From: Chrysomallon squamiferum
Lineage: Eukaryota > Mollusca > Gastropoda > Neomphalida > Peltospiridae
Assembly (NCBI GenBank): GCA_012295275.1
Contig: CM022669.1
Location: 12,226,980 to 12,290,979 of the forward strand
Length of the DNA: 64,000 nt
Reading direction: 5' to 3'
Shown here: in pieces, positions 48,324 through 60,538 of the stretch
How the letters are laid out: every line of letters begins with the position of its first letter
Numbering within the stretch: the first letter of the stretch is position 1
Position numbers and translations under genes: made by a program
The notes under the pieces: model-generated
Told to the model about the DNA's origin: nothing
Databases searched by the model: none
Seen by the model: the letters and a program-made list of their open reading frames with translations, nothing else

Positions 48324-51300
48324 TTAATGTTTAATTGCTTAACAGATTGTAGAAGAGCAATTTTTGTTAAAAAATTACGAATTGTTATTTAAGTACTATT
48401 TTGTTTTAATGTATAGTGACAACAAAATCAATACAAATGCATCAAGTATGGTGAGTTGAGAAATAAAACTGTTAATTTCATTTAGTTTTTGTATTACTTA
48501 GGATTGTAGGATAAAAGAAATAACTGGTTACTGTCTTAAGATATCAGTTTTTATCCTGCTCAACTCTGTCTCACTGAATCGGGTCATTCTTACCTCAGCA
48601 GGATAAACTGATATCTTAAGATATATATGTGTGTATGTGTGTATATATATATATGTATATATGTATATATAAATTGTACTAGCTTACTAAAGTTTTTAAT
48701 ATGTCCGTTCATACCTTTTATGTATACCTGTGTGGTAAAAAGTATTTTTGTTCTTAATATTTAATATTATATCCTTATGACAGCAAATGTTATAAACATA
48801 ATTTTTGCTCTTTATTTATTTATTTTTTTTAAATATATCCATATGTAAATAGCTTCATTTTACATTATTATTTTTTTTTAATGTACCCCCTATGCCAGCA
48901 GCTGTAATTGACATTTTTTGTTTGTTTTTATTTTGTGTTGGCAGATGTGTTATTTGATCTAAGTTTTTTTTTGTATTTAAATTTTTCATACTTTTATTAT
49001 TATGTCATCATAATTACCATTTAAATGTTGTTTTTTTTTCTTTTTCTTTAAGTGATATCAGTGAGAGAGAAAGAAGCTGTTAAACTTGACCCCAGTGATG
49101 GAGAATCTTCAGGACTATCTATTCCAGACTACTCTGAGAGACGATCTCTGCCCATCTCCATACCGGACTATCAGACAGTTGGACAGGGAGAGAAATTTGT
49201 GGTAAGATTAATTAATGATACATGTACTGACTCAGCAGTTAATGTGATGTACAGCATATTGTATTAAAATGGGATCTAGAAGTTGATATATTTAGTATGT
49301 ATGAAATTGCATTTTATAATGTAAAAGTATTGTGTAATAAAAGAATTCTTGAAAACGGATAATATTGAAAACTATCTTTATTAATATATTTCTCTTATTT
49401 CTGCTCAGCTAATTTAAGTGTGTTTGTGTGTGTGTGTGTGTGTGTTTGTGTGTGCATATGTTTTACTTCATATTTTATAAGCTAGAAATTTTAAGATTAC
49501 ATTTTAATAATTATTATTATTATTAAAATCAGTTAAATAGTAATATTGAAATAGATATAAAAAAAAAATTAACAGAAAAAGATAAGAATTTGCAGTTAAT
49601 AACTATCAAAAGAAACAGATTTGTTTTCTTTACTTTTTTATTTTAAACATCATTGTCTAATGATTAAAAGAAGCAAAACACATTTCATTTATTTGTTTTA
49701 AAAATTAAAACTTTCATATTTTATTTTTTTGAAATGTTATTTATTATTATTTATTTTTTTTGCCTGTGTTTCATTTTGGAATTTAAATTAAAATCATGTA
49801 TTTCTTTAAGCCACATTTATAGTTTCAGTTGTTTGTAATATTTATGAAAGAAGTAAATAGGAAATGATAATAATGTTTTTGGGACAGTTATAAAATGTAA
49901 ATATTTTATTAGACAATAATTTAAGCTGTGTTTAGTGTTACTTTACTACCAATTTGTGCAAAATTGGGTAATTAATTTTGTTCTGATAAGTCACATTTTT
50001 TATATATTTTTTTATATATTTTTTTAATTATTATAAATAGAGGTCTACATGTGTCAGTATGTCAGTTAATATATTAATGATTTCCAGGAACATATCTTTG
50101 TTTTTCTAACCATTAATTTTAAATATAAAATTTGTTTCTTTAAACTTGGGAGGACAAAATATACTGTTAATTTCTTGAAATTGTACAGCATTTAAAATAA
50201 AACAGCAGTTCAAAAGCAACAGCAACCCCCCCAAAAAATAACCCTCCTTCACCAACAACAACAAAAATAATATTAAAATAAATAAAACAAATAAAAAAGT
50301 GAACATATACAACATAACAAATTTGATAAAACAGTTTATCATGAAATTTGGCTGAAATGTATCTAAATAAAGATTTATGACAAAATACTACAAATTAAAT
50401 TTAATTTACAGCTCAAGAGAAATAGTTACAAATGATATCTTTTCAAGAATTTTAGACTAAACTGTTTTGCATATGTGAAAGAAGAACATATTTTTCATCT
50501 TTTCAATCGATGAAGTTAGACGTAGTACAAGCTATATTTTTTCTATGTTGAAAATTTCCACCAAAGAGAAGATCCAAATTCTGCGAAATAAAATCTTGCT
50601 TAATATCAGACTAAATTATTTTGTATTAGAAATTTCAGATTTTTTTTTTGTGTTCCATTGAATAAGAATTATTGATTATTTTTCAGCATTTATTGATGCA
50701 GAATAAATGTAAAAATGTTTCTTACTTGCATATGTAATGAGAGAGTATGTTTTGGAAAATGTTGTGCCCATTTCTGATGAGTAAGAATGTTTTGGAAATT
50801 CTGGCAGGAGCTGTCATTTGATATTAGATATACTAGCAAATGTCCCGGTTATTTAATAATTTATCTCTATTTCAAAATGAAGAAAGCATAATATCAATAT
50901 CTGTATTCAGACATAATGTTGAACAACAAAAAAGAACCCCAAAACAAAAACATTTTAACAAAAAAAATTGTGTCAGTTCGTGTTGGTAATGTTGATGTTG
51001 TTATTCCCTCACCAGTTAGAAAAAAAATATCTAAAAAAAAAATTAAAGGGATGAAGAACATTTTTGATCATTTGCAGATGTTAATATTGACAAATGAGTT
51101 TGATTTATTGGCAAAGGTTAATATTTTAAGATATTTTTCTGTGTAAAAGGATGTTTTAAGAATGTTTCATGTTCTTTTTGAAGTTTAAAATTCAGAAAGA
51201 TGACTAATTGAATAGCTGAATGTAGAAGTATTTTGATTAAGTAGATTAATTACAGCTGTGACTTCAGCTATTTTATTATAAATATCCATGGGCCTGCATA

Positions 51301-54300
51301 AACATACAGACAACACACATACACAAAACATACACTGGTACATGCACACACATTTACAGACAGACACACACTTACTTTCACAAATAACATTTCACTGCAT
51401 AACCAGATATTAAATTAGATATTTGTAACAAGAATAGTTACAAAGTTTGTGTAATAAATGTTTATGATAAATTTTCATTTAATTTTTTAGAATTATTTAT
51501 ATGAGTGATATAATATATGCGCGCACGTGCACGCACACACACGCACACACGCACACACACACTATCTATGTGTATAGAGATATAGATACACATATACATA
51601 TACATATACATACACAAATACACACACACACACAAACTTTTACATATTTCATAAATAATTATAGTTCATTCAAACTACAAATAAATAGGTGTGTATTCTA
51701 AACAGAAGTAAAGTAAAATACTAATAAAAATATGAAAAGAAAGAAAGAAAAAAAAAAATTAAAGAGATAATATTAATACAAATAGTATTAAACTGTGTAT
51801 ACAAAACCACCTAAAAATTCAGCAGAAAGGAGACAGCTGGACAGATGGATGTTACATGTGTATTAAACCCCTATTATTTCTTACGAAGCTGCAGTTAGAA
51901 TGGTGTAACTGTCAGGTAAAATAATTGTAAGTTATGAAATTCCTATTAACATCAAACTACATTTATATGATTTGCATCGATTGTTCATAGATTGATAATC
52001 CTTTGTTAGCTGTCTTTTTATTATGGTTATTATTATTGATTTGTTATCTATAACGTGACTGGACAACTTTAGTCTGAGCCACGCTTATAAAGCTCGAAAT
52101 GTAGTGTTTCCAATAAAGGTTTATGTAACAAATGATGAATATAATTATTTATATGTGAAAAATATTTTCATTACTATCTTCCCTTAGAACAGTTGGTAGT
52201 AAAGAATTGTTTTTTTTTTATAAGTAATTCTTTCAGTTTCGTGATACTGCTATTATTTCTAAAGCAGTATATACATACATATGTACACCCACATGCACAA
52301 ATGTGCATACCTTACATACAGATACTTTCACACACTTTCAAATGCCAGTATTACAGTCTGTCCATTATACAGAATTTATTACAAGTTATGAATATAATTT
52401 ATCATTACATCAGATATTGAATTACAACAATAACTGGTGTCAGTTATGTGAGATGTAATCATATATGTAGACACAAACATGTGCACACTTACATACACTC
52501 ACAAGAATGCATGCATGTGTGAAAACACAACACACACACATACACTCACAATTAGTTTATGATAGTTAATTCAGCCTACAAGTATACAAACCTCATTACC
52601 AGATCAAATGATAAAAATAATTTCTGTCAGTGGCAGAAAACAGCTGTTAACATATCAATCACCATTCAGATCTCATGAGAATTCATTTCTTGTTTTTAAT
52701 TTGTTGGAATGTTAGATTAATACACATTTTGTTGCCTTTAGAAAAATAAATTTGTTTGGGTCAAAAACCAATATGCTTAGATTATGCCAAATTTTGAAAC
52801 ACACATGCATGCACGCATGCATGCGCACATACACACACACACACTGACACACACACACACTGACACACACACTCGGACCCACATCCTCCCCTTTACATTT
52901 ATACTCCAGAAATCAATGAAAAATAATTTATGATAGTGAAAAATAGAATGAATCTGTCTGTCTATCTCTTTGTTCATCTGTCCACCAATCTATTGATCTA
53001 TATAAAACTAATTCTTCTCTTGTGGATTACAAAACATATATAAAAGAAAACTAAATATGTTAAATATGTAGTCTGTTTTTCATTTCTAGTACATCTTTAT
53101 CATAATAGAAATCTTTAATGGATGACTTTTAATCCACATCGGACTTTACAGACAGTAATGGATTTTAAATAACAGTTCTTTAACTTGAAGAATACCTAAC
53201 AAGAATTAAGTATTTTGAAGTATATGATTCAGTAATGCTACAATAAATAGTTTATTTTTGACAGTATTATTCAGAAAAGTAATTACTGTTTATTTTTGAT
53301 CAAGTTATTTTTTCTTCATTTATTTCACATATATACATATATTAATTTTATGTTACCTTTATTGTATGTATAACATTTTTAATAATCTGTCTGCGAGTGA
53401 ACTATATTGTTCTGATATTTGGATTTTTTCTAAAATTGGTCTCCAATCAGTAATCTTTATTTTTATTACTTTGTTTTGGTTTGAATTAGCGACTTAATAA
53501 AATTTCAAAATTTCATATGGCATTCATATCTTTTCTCTTTGTGATGTCATTCTTTTACACGCATTCGAAAATTGCAAACAGCACTGGTATCTTATTTTTG
53601 ATTTGATATCAGTCTTGCCAGTCAGTAATTTATTTATTTTCACCTCATTATTGCTACCACTTCTCCTTTATCTGTTAAAACTGTCCTTCATTACAGTATG
53701 AGATCAGAAAGTAATGGACTCAAGTGAATAAATATATTTTGCCATTTTTTTCTGCTCTGACGCCAGTAGAAGACAAAATTATCCATTAACACTTGCAGAG
53801 AGTTAACTGCAACTTAGCGTGCAGTGGACAATTACCAGCAGATACTTCTCTTCCTAAGCCTTTGAGCCAAACAGGGAAGTCATTTGTATGAATAGAGCAA
53901 CCAGTATGGCCAAAGCTAAGATAACCAACGAGCAGATGGGGAATTCTCGCCACATTTTGATAAATTGGGTTATTCACGTACACCGTGGACCAAAGATCTA
54001 TCATCGATGAGATCAATACATTTTGCTGACAGTCAGAAATTGAGAGTTTAACATGTTAACAGTGCTTTGTTGGTCTCTTGATTGTAGCTTAGGTCTACAA
54101 GGTTTTCAATAATAATAAAAAAAAAAAAAAAATCTTCTTGCAATCCTTGCTAGATGGACCGGTCATTTGCTGGTGTGACTGGGTAAAATTTGTCATTGGC
54201 TGACAGTGTAGGAAGTTAACTAATTTTGTTACACGTAGATAGAATTTCGCACACAGACATAATGCCAGATTTAGGGGGTGCACTAATTTTATTTTCACTG

Positions 54301-55254
54301 CATTAACGGTCAGGATTGCTGAAATTGGCTGGAAATAAAAATGATTTAATGTAATCATGTTGTCCTCTTGAATTTTTTATCTTCGTGACTGCTCGAGGTT
54401 ATAGAAATGTTATTTTTGTCCTCTCTGTCCACTTGTCTGTGATGCTGTCTGTTGACATTTACTTTTTTTTTTTTTCACTTACTGGGCATTTGTCTGCTCA
54501 TCTGTGCCAGTTTCATTTAAAATGTTGGACTCAACTAATACAGCAGAGATCATTACATTATAATTTTTAGTTTTTTTGTTTATTTATTTACTTGGTTTTG
54601 TAACAGTGATCTTAATTCAAGAATTAATAATGGGTATGTGTTATCCTTGTATGTTATGTTTCAACTTTTTTTATTGTTAATTTATAACTCTGTTTTAAAC
54701 TGTAGATCAGTTATTTAATTTTGTTTTTGTTTTTATTTTAAATAATACACTGAAGTAATGACTATCCAGAATTTGCTGGAGTTGGCTACATCAGTTTTGT
54801 AATTTTCAATCCCATTCAATTTTGTTATTGTAGAAAACTCGAGGGAAAAACCAAAAAAAAACCCCAACAATCTTTTTTTTTCTTTCTTTTCTAATATTAT
54901 TGATATTTTGCAACTTGCTTTTGACCATTATTTGAAAGAATTTTTTTTATTGTCTAAGACAGAAAATTCGAAATAGCTGCAGGAATTTTCTTTGTCTCCA
55001 GGGAAACCTGTCCTTGTTGTTCTGTCATTGTGGGTATCATGTGGTTCTGTTGCTCAGCTGCACTATTGTTGTGTTGCAGCTGAACAATGCAGTTCTGTAA
55101 AGCACACAGTTTGATACAGATGAGATGTCGTCTTTAACACAACACTTTGAAATCACTCTGCAAATGGTTTTGTTGTTGGTGTGCGTGCCAAATGGCCATT
55201 TGTCTTTTGTGCATATTCAGCTGTGGTTTTGTGTGTGTATGTGAGTGTGTGTTT

Positions 55255-55298
<44 letters not shown>

Positions 55299-58219
55299 TT
55301 AGAGAGAGAGAGATACAGAAAAAGAAAGAAAGACAGAGGATAAGAGCTAGGCACCAAGAGAGAGCAAGAAATGTAAGAGTAGGAAATTTATGTTTATAGG
55401 AGAATCTACTGCTTAGTCATTGCTATTATTTCTACTTCTATAAATTTTGAGATTATTATAACACAACAAAAAAAACACAAATTACAAACCTGACATTACT
55501 ACATGCACTAACATTTTGTTCTTTTTCATTGAATATTGATCAAAAGTAATCATTTTGTAACACGATACTCTTTTGATAATTCAGTTATATATAAAGATTA
55601 AGGAATTTGTTTTTTTTTTTTTTTTTTTTTTTTAATTTCAGGTATACAATATATATATGGCTGGGCGCCACCTGTGCTCTCGGAGATACCGAGAATTCAA
55701 TGCCCTTCATAACAATCTGAAACAGCAGTTTCCAGACTTTAATTTTCCAAAAATGCCAGGAAAAAAGCTTTTTCAGTTATCTGACCAGCAGCTTGATCAG
55801 AGAAGAAGAGGCTTGGAACAGTATCTTGAAAAAGGTGTTTATGTTCATCACAGTGTGATAGCACATCAGAGTATAGAGTGAAATTTGTTACAGAAAGGGT
55901 ATTAAGTGCATGAGTAATTGAATTATTGTTGTGGTATATGTGTATTAATTACTACTCACACACACATATATATAATAATTGTATAATTGTATAATTGTAA
56001 TATTATAAACATGAAAACATCTTCAAATGCTAATAAACTGAAACAGAAAAAAAGTAAAGAAAAAAATAAAATGTTTAATATTGTTAATAATGTTTATTTT
56101 TTTATTACTATGTAATTTATAAACAAAGTGAAATTATTTTGTTATAGTTTAAATTTTTTTTTTTTTTTTTATAAATATATGATATGTTATAAGGTGTATG
56201 TATGTGTTCCTTTTAATGAATACTTTAGATAAATCTTGTTTAGTCACTGAATATGCTACTTACGCATCCTCATTGATTTAGGGAAATTAATTACGTCCAT
56301 AGTTACATCTTTAGTCAGAATTCAAACTGCATGTATAATGTCTGTTTGGGTGATTGAGTGTTTAATCAGAAAGATTTAAAAAAAAAACTTTCTCTGTTTC
56401 AGTGTGTGCTGTTCGTGTTCTTGGTGAAAGTGATATCGTACAGGAGTTTCTGTCCTCTGATGGTGAAATGGTATGTTGTTGTAGGACAATGATATCACTA
56501 ATTATGACGTATCAAGTGTCGGCTAAAACCCACTGACTGTACTTAGACAGTGAAAGATTATTAAGAATCTGCTGTTTGTGTTCATAATGACTTATAAATT
56601 TGATCTGTTGACATTCCTGTTGTAGGAGTTAACGCTAAAATAGCTGTCTCGATTAATTACGGATCGTAATGGTGATAGATGTAAAATTCTTAACATCATT
56701 CGTAGTAAATGAGTAGTATTTTTTATTATGAATTTTTTAATTTTTGTTTATTATTATTGTTTTTTAATGATAAGTGTTATAAAATAAATAAAGAAAAAAG
56801 AAAAATGACACCCTTCCCGAAACAATTACAGTGAAAATAATAAATAAATAAATAAATAACCAGTCTAATGAATACCTCCCATACATCAGTTAATAAATTA
56901 TATAAAAATTAAATCAGTTTGCATCAGATAGTAACTTAGATTTGATTACTTTAATGTTAGTGATAACTGAGCTGTTTAATAAATGTTAACATTCAACAGT
57001 GTATTATAGATATTTATCATTTTAACGTTTTAGAATGGAACCTCAGAGGTCGAGTTGAAAGTCTTGTTACCTGACAGAACAATATGTACAGTGTCCATTT
57101 ACAGAAGTGATAATACTGATGAGGTTTATCAGGTATAATATATCTCTGTCTGTTTGAGAGTCGCACGTTATTTAGTTTCATGACGATAAATGTGTTTTCT
57201 GTCTGTTGATTAAGGAAAGTTTATTATCTGCATGTAATTTAACATAATATCTTGCTGTTGGTTTGAATAGCAGTTACTTATTTAATGCAATTTTCTACTT
57301 GGTTTTATATATATATATAGTATTACACACATACACACACACATATATATGCATATATATATATACACACACACCACACACACACACACTTAACATATAT
57401 ATATGTTTATTAGTTAAATATATTACCTTTAAAACATTTTCTAAGCTGCCATATTATAAATTTTATTTAGTTTACTATATATTTTAAATATGTTCTGTAA
57501 ATTAAATTAATATTCAGGCTTCATATATGAAATAAATCATCAACACATTCTATTTGTTTTGTTGCAGGCTGTTGTGAATAAGCTGAACATGGGTGACAAT
57601 GTTGCATCCTGTTTTTACTTATTTGAAACAGTTGAATATAACTTTGGTAAGTGTAATGAAATTATGTACAATTAGAAAAAAGTATGATTGATGTGTGAAA
57701 AGAATTTTAAATATTTGAAAAGTATGTTAAGAAATGACACTCCAATTCAAAAGACCCTTGTAATTTAAAAAAATGTTTCTGAAAACCAAAATACGTTACA
57801 TAAGATACTTAAAAAATAATAATAATAAAAAAATAATATTAACTATATTAATAACAACAAAATAAGTTATATATATTTCTTGAATAACTGTAGTGATTTC
57901 TGTAGTGACTTTACCTGTACCTTTAGAGATCCTGTTAGTAGTCACAACAGTTTGAGTTATAAGAGAATGTTTGACGATGTATCTTATGATTTTATCAGTC
58001 CGGATATTAGCAAGCAGTATATGTAAAATGATGGAGTACCCATGTTCCTTCACCATGAGCATGAAAATTATTAACCTGCCTTTGCAGACGACTCTAATAA
58101 TAGACATGTAGTATATGACATAATGTGACATTGGAAATAGGGTGGCTTATATATTCTTAATGAGTCAAGAATGTTTTGTGTTTTTTTTTTTGTTTTTTTT
58201 GTACTGTTTATTTATTGAA

Positions 58220-58251
<32 letters not shown>

Positions 58252-60538
58252 TAATTCTGCTTCTGACAACTTTATGATTACGTTTGCAGAAAGACGTCTC
58301 CAGCCACATGAACTTCCACACAACATCTACATCCAGAACTACAGCACTGCCACTGCAACGTGCATTGTTTTGAAAAAGTGGCTTTTCTCACTGTCCAGAG
58401 AAATGATGCTGAACTCAGATGAGAGAGCGGTCAGCTTTCTCTACTGGCAGGTCGGTTATTTTTAATTTTATTTACTTTACACCGACTGCTCTGTGCCCTA
58501 ACAAAGTGCAGCTGGTCACAGTATCACTCCCCTTTCATGTGCATCCTTTTGATGTGTTTTTTTTAATCTATAAATTAAAATATTGCTTTGTACTTATTTC
58601 ATTTTAATTAATTTTTTTACATTTTTAAAACATTAAAAAACATAATTTTAGATTGTTTGTCAGTTATTACTAAGCATTATTTAAAATTGATTACAGTTAA
58701 TATTTTTTTTATTTATAATTTCTATTCTTATGCTAATTGTTTTAATATATTTTTGTTCAGGCCATTGATGAAGTCAGCCGAGGTCATATCAAAACAGGAG
58801 ATAAGCTCTATGAGTTAAAAGCTCTTCGAGATGCTACCAAAGAACTGGAGGTACTTAATATATAGTCATAATGTTACTGTTAGATGGTCAAGTGAAAGTA
58901 TGGTATTTATGTATTATTAATATATTATGTAGAAATATATTAAAGCCAAAACATTATTTTCTGCTAGAAATATTCTATTTAGCTGTTGCTAAAAAGAAAT
59001 CTGTTAATGTGTTAGAATGTATTTCCACTGGCAGTTCATTTTTAATAAGTATAAATAAATTTATTGTTGTCAGACTGATTTGTACTGGCAAAATTTTTTT
59101 CTTGAATAAATAAATAATGCTTGCTATAAAGTTTATGATATGGAAATATTTCTTAGTCATTATTTCATTCTGAATGTCATTATTTAACAAGATCTTTGAT
59201 TGCAATGTATAAATATGTGATTTGCTCTAGATGTTATTTAATAATTATGTAAAAAATGTGTTATTGTAAAATTATCGTTCTTACTAGAGATAATTTAATA
59301 ACTGCTTATTACTTGTGATATGCAACAAGTAAAAAACACAGATAAACAAACCTCAATATATAAAGCATCAACATTAATTTCAATTTACAGAAATGTATTT
59401 CTGATTTGGACACATTTAATAATATATATTTTATTCTAAATATCTTTCTTTTTTTAAACTGGATGATTGGGTAATTTGTTTCAGTATTTAAAAATTGTAC
59501 GTCACTTGGATGGCTATGGAGAAGTAACATTCCCACACTGCCCCTGTGACTCTAGAAAAGATGGTCATGTGATAGCAGTGGTGGGCATCGAGTGTTTTAA
59601 ACTTCAGGCTTGCAGAGAGGATGGCACCCCGGAGGTAGACTTTTATTGTTATATCCTTTATCTTTATAACTGTGTGCTTTTCAGTTATAATCATGCACGT
59701 TGTTAATACTGATTATTAGTTTCATTTAAGTTTTGCAGTACATGAAAAAGAGAGGGGAAAAAAAGGAAAAGAAAAAAGAAAGACCTTTTTCATTTTTTAG
59801 TGTAGTGTCTTAGTAAATTCTGTGTTGATAATTTTGATAAAATTTTTGCTGAAGTTTTGTTTAGATGATTTAGACAACCTTTTCACAGAATTTTGTACAG
59901 AGAAGTTTGATAATGTTTTGAATTGATGTACGTTTGAAGAAGAAATTCATTCTAATAAGATATTACATACATACATGTGTGTGTGTGTATGTGTGTGTGT
60001 GTGTATGTGTGTGTGTGTATAAAACAAGAAAATTTTATTTGTGCTATATAGGAGTAAAATATGACAGTTTTTGTTTGTTTTAGTCTCAAGTAATAGAATT
60101 TTCTTGGAAAGATGTGCAGTCATTCGAGGTGGATGAAGAGGCAATGGCTTTCAACTTTGAATACAACAGACAGGGAAAGAAACCTAGAGTTGTCAAAATA
60201 TATACACAATATGTAAGTAAACTGTTAGTATTTTGAATAGTAAAATCAATTTAATACATATTATTAAATATTTTAAATTATTTTCTCACCATCTTTGATG
60301 AATAGAAACTAAAAATAGATTACAGACATTTCAAATCCAGAATAATTCATTATTTTATATGTGTGTGTGTGGGTGGATGGGTATATTTGAATTTTTTAAA
60401 TTTAGTTCTTGAATAATAACTACAGAATGAAAATGTAATTAAAAATGTATTTCGTGTTTTTTTTCTTCTTTTTTTCAGTATCATTTCATGTATGATTGCT
60501 TTGAGAAAGTATCAGAAGAGTTAGAATGGGACAAATAG
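41777..60538 (+). CDS. SNX27: Sorting nexin 27 (PDZ-PX-FERM endosomal recycling adaptor)
   Basis: SNX27 sits on PI3P-rich early endosomes and, with retromer, returns PDZ-ligand cargo to the plasma membrane. Twelve phase-consistent exons give 507 aa (human 541; the human Gly-rich N-terminus is missing): 41777-42039, 43665-43747, 49053-49201, 55642-55834, 56403-56470, 57034-57132, 57568-57646, 58290-58450, 58761-58850, 59485-59634, 60084-60212 and 60479-60538. The PDZ (about 26-117) shows GFGFNVRGQ (36-44) and the [11 protein letters not shown] / [12 protein letters not shown] hairpin that contacts VPS26 in the human protein. The PX domain (about 155-265) shows SRRYREF (178-184), [20 protein letters not shown] and [12 protein letters not shown]. 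The FERM-like module (about 275-507) shows KLYIQNY-type [28 protein letters not shown] and [11 protein letters not shown]. An in-frame GTG lies upstream at 41768, but the first ATG is at 41777. The C-terminus ends soon after the FERM fold, without the longer human tail. Confidence 0.95.
42040..43664. other. SNX27 intron 1
   Basis: AT-rich, with a short poly-A near 42331-42341. No exon or notable repeat. Confidence 0.6.
43665..43747 (+). CDS. SNX27: SNX27 exon 2
   Basis: End of the [23 protein letters not shown] and LTLT. Acceptor TTTTTTTCAG; phase 2 in, phase 1 out; donor ACTG|GTATGT. Confidence 0.95.
45847..45894. repeat. 14-bp tandem repeat, 3.5 copies
   Basis: CTCATTGGTTTTAC repeated three times without change, then a partial copy. 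Each full copy carries ATTGG, a reverse CCAAT box. Confidence 0.85.
48279..48321. repeat. (CA)n microsatellite
   Basis: Pure CA run in SNX27 intron 2. Confidence 0.9.
48535..48620. repeat. Inverted repeat, 24-bp stem and 36-nt loop
   Basis: Left arm 48535-48560 (CTTAAGATATCAGTTT then TTATCCTGCT) pairs with 48597-48620 (AGCAGGATAAACTGATATCT then TAAG), the only difference being two extra T in the left arm. Confidence 0.85.
49053..49201 (+). CDS. SNX27: SNX27 exon 3
   Basis: PDZ-PX linker and start of [36 protein letters not shown]. Phase 1 in, phase 0 out; donor GTG|GTAAGA. Confidence 0.93.
49202..55641. other. SNX27 intron 3 (6.4 kb)
   Basis: AT-rich, with TG (49424-49456), CA (51523-51640, 52829-52872) and TG/GA (55229-55340) tracts. 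More complex islands near 51950-52135 and 53750-54270 may be decayed mobile elements. A 76-codon ORF at 50916-51146 is not recognised. The intron ends in a long poly-T before the acceptor. Confidence 0.55.
55256..55340. repeat. (TG)n followed by GA-rich tract
   Basis: Pure TG from 55256 to 55296, then AGAGAG and AAAGAAAGA purine repeats. Confidence 0.85.
55642..55834 (+). CDS. SNX27: SNX27 exon 4 (PX core)
   Basis: [19 protein letters not shown], then [10 protein letters not shown] and the [16 protein letters not shown] helix. Phase 0 in, phase 1 out. Confidence 0.96.
55835..56402. other. SNX27 intron 4
   Basis: AT-rich intron with a poly-T run at 56154-56170. No exon. Confidence 0.7.
56403..56470 (+). 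CDS. SNX27: SNX27 exon 5
   Basis: End of [22 protein letters not shown]. Phase 1 in, phase 0 out. Confidence 0.95.
56471..57033. other. SNX27 intron 5
   Basis: AT-rich, no exon; (AAAT)n near 56838-56861. Confidence 0.7.
57034..57132 (+). CDS. SNX27: SNX27 exon 6
   Basis: First FERM-like lobe (ubiquitin/RA-like): [20 protein letters not shown] and DEVYQ. Phase 0 at both ends. Confidence 0.93.
57133..57567. other. SNX27 intron 6
   Basis: TA and CA microsatellites at about 57309-57390. No exon. Confidence 0.7.
57568..57646 (+). CDS. SNX27: SNX27 exon 7
   Basis: [20 protein letters not shown]. Phase 0 in, phase 1 out; donor TTTG|GTAAGT. Confidence 0.93.
57647..58289. other. SNX27 intron 7
   Basis: AT-rich with a (TAA)n tract at 58219-58249. 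The ORFs on either strand are not convincing. Confidence 0.7.
58290..58450 (+). CDS. SNX27: SNX27 exon 8
   Basis: [27 protein letters not shown] and AVSFLYWQ, second FERM lobe. Phase 1 in, phase 0 out. Confidence 0.95.
58451..58760. other. SNX27 intron 8
   Basis: AT-rich 310-nt intron. Nothing notable. Confidence 0.8.
58761..58850 (+). CDS. SNX27: SNX27 exon 9
   Basis: [20 protein letters not shown] and LRDATKELE. Phase 0 at both ends. Confidence 0.94.
58851..59484. other. SNX27 intron 9
   Basis: AT-rich. Nothing notable. Confidence 0.75.
59485..59634 (+). CDS. SNX27: SNX27 exon 10
   Basis: [32 protein letters not shown] and the PH-like third lobe. Phase 0 at both ends. Confidence 0.96.
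59635..60083. other. SNX27 intron 10
   Basis: TG microsatellite at 59976-60020, A-rich patch near 59757-59780. No exon. Confidence 0.75.
60084..60212 (+). CDS. SNX27: SNX27 exon 11
   Basis: [40 protein letters not shown]. Phase 0 at both ends; donor TAT|GTAAGT. Confidence 0.95.
60479..60538 (+). CDS. SNX27: SNX27 exon 12 (last coding)
   Basis: [19 protein letters not shown] and TAG, matching the last FERM helix of SNX27. A donor-like AG|GTGAGA follows 5 nt after the stop. Confidence 0.93.
   Translation, partial: YHFMYDCFEKVSEELEWDK

Larger units (their letters stand above)
43748..49052. other. SNX27 intron 2 (5.3 kb)
   Basis: AT-rich. Notable items: CA tract 45041-45058, 14-bp tandem repeat 45847-45894, (TTA)n/poly-T at 47031-47103, (CA)n at 48279-48321 and a long-stem hairpin at 48535-48620. 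ORFs here look random. Confidence 0.6.

Noticed and set aside
50916-51146. 76-codon ORF ([19 protein letters not shown]) in SNX27 intron 3
   Set aside because: Lys-rich because of A-rich DNA, and no splice or promoter signals; too weak to call a gene, though a protein search would be cheap.
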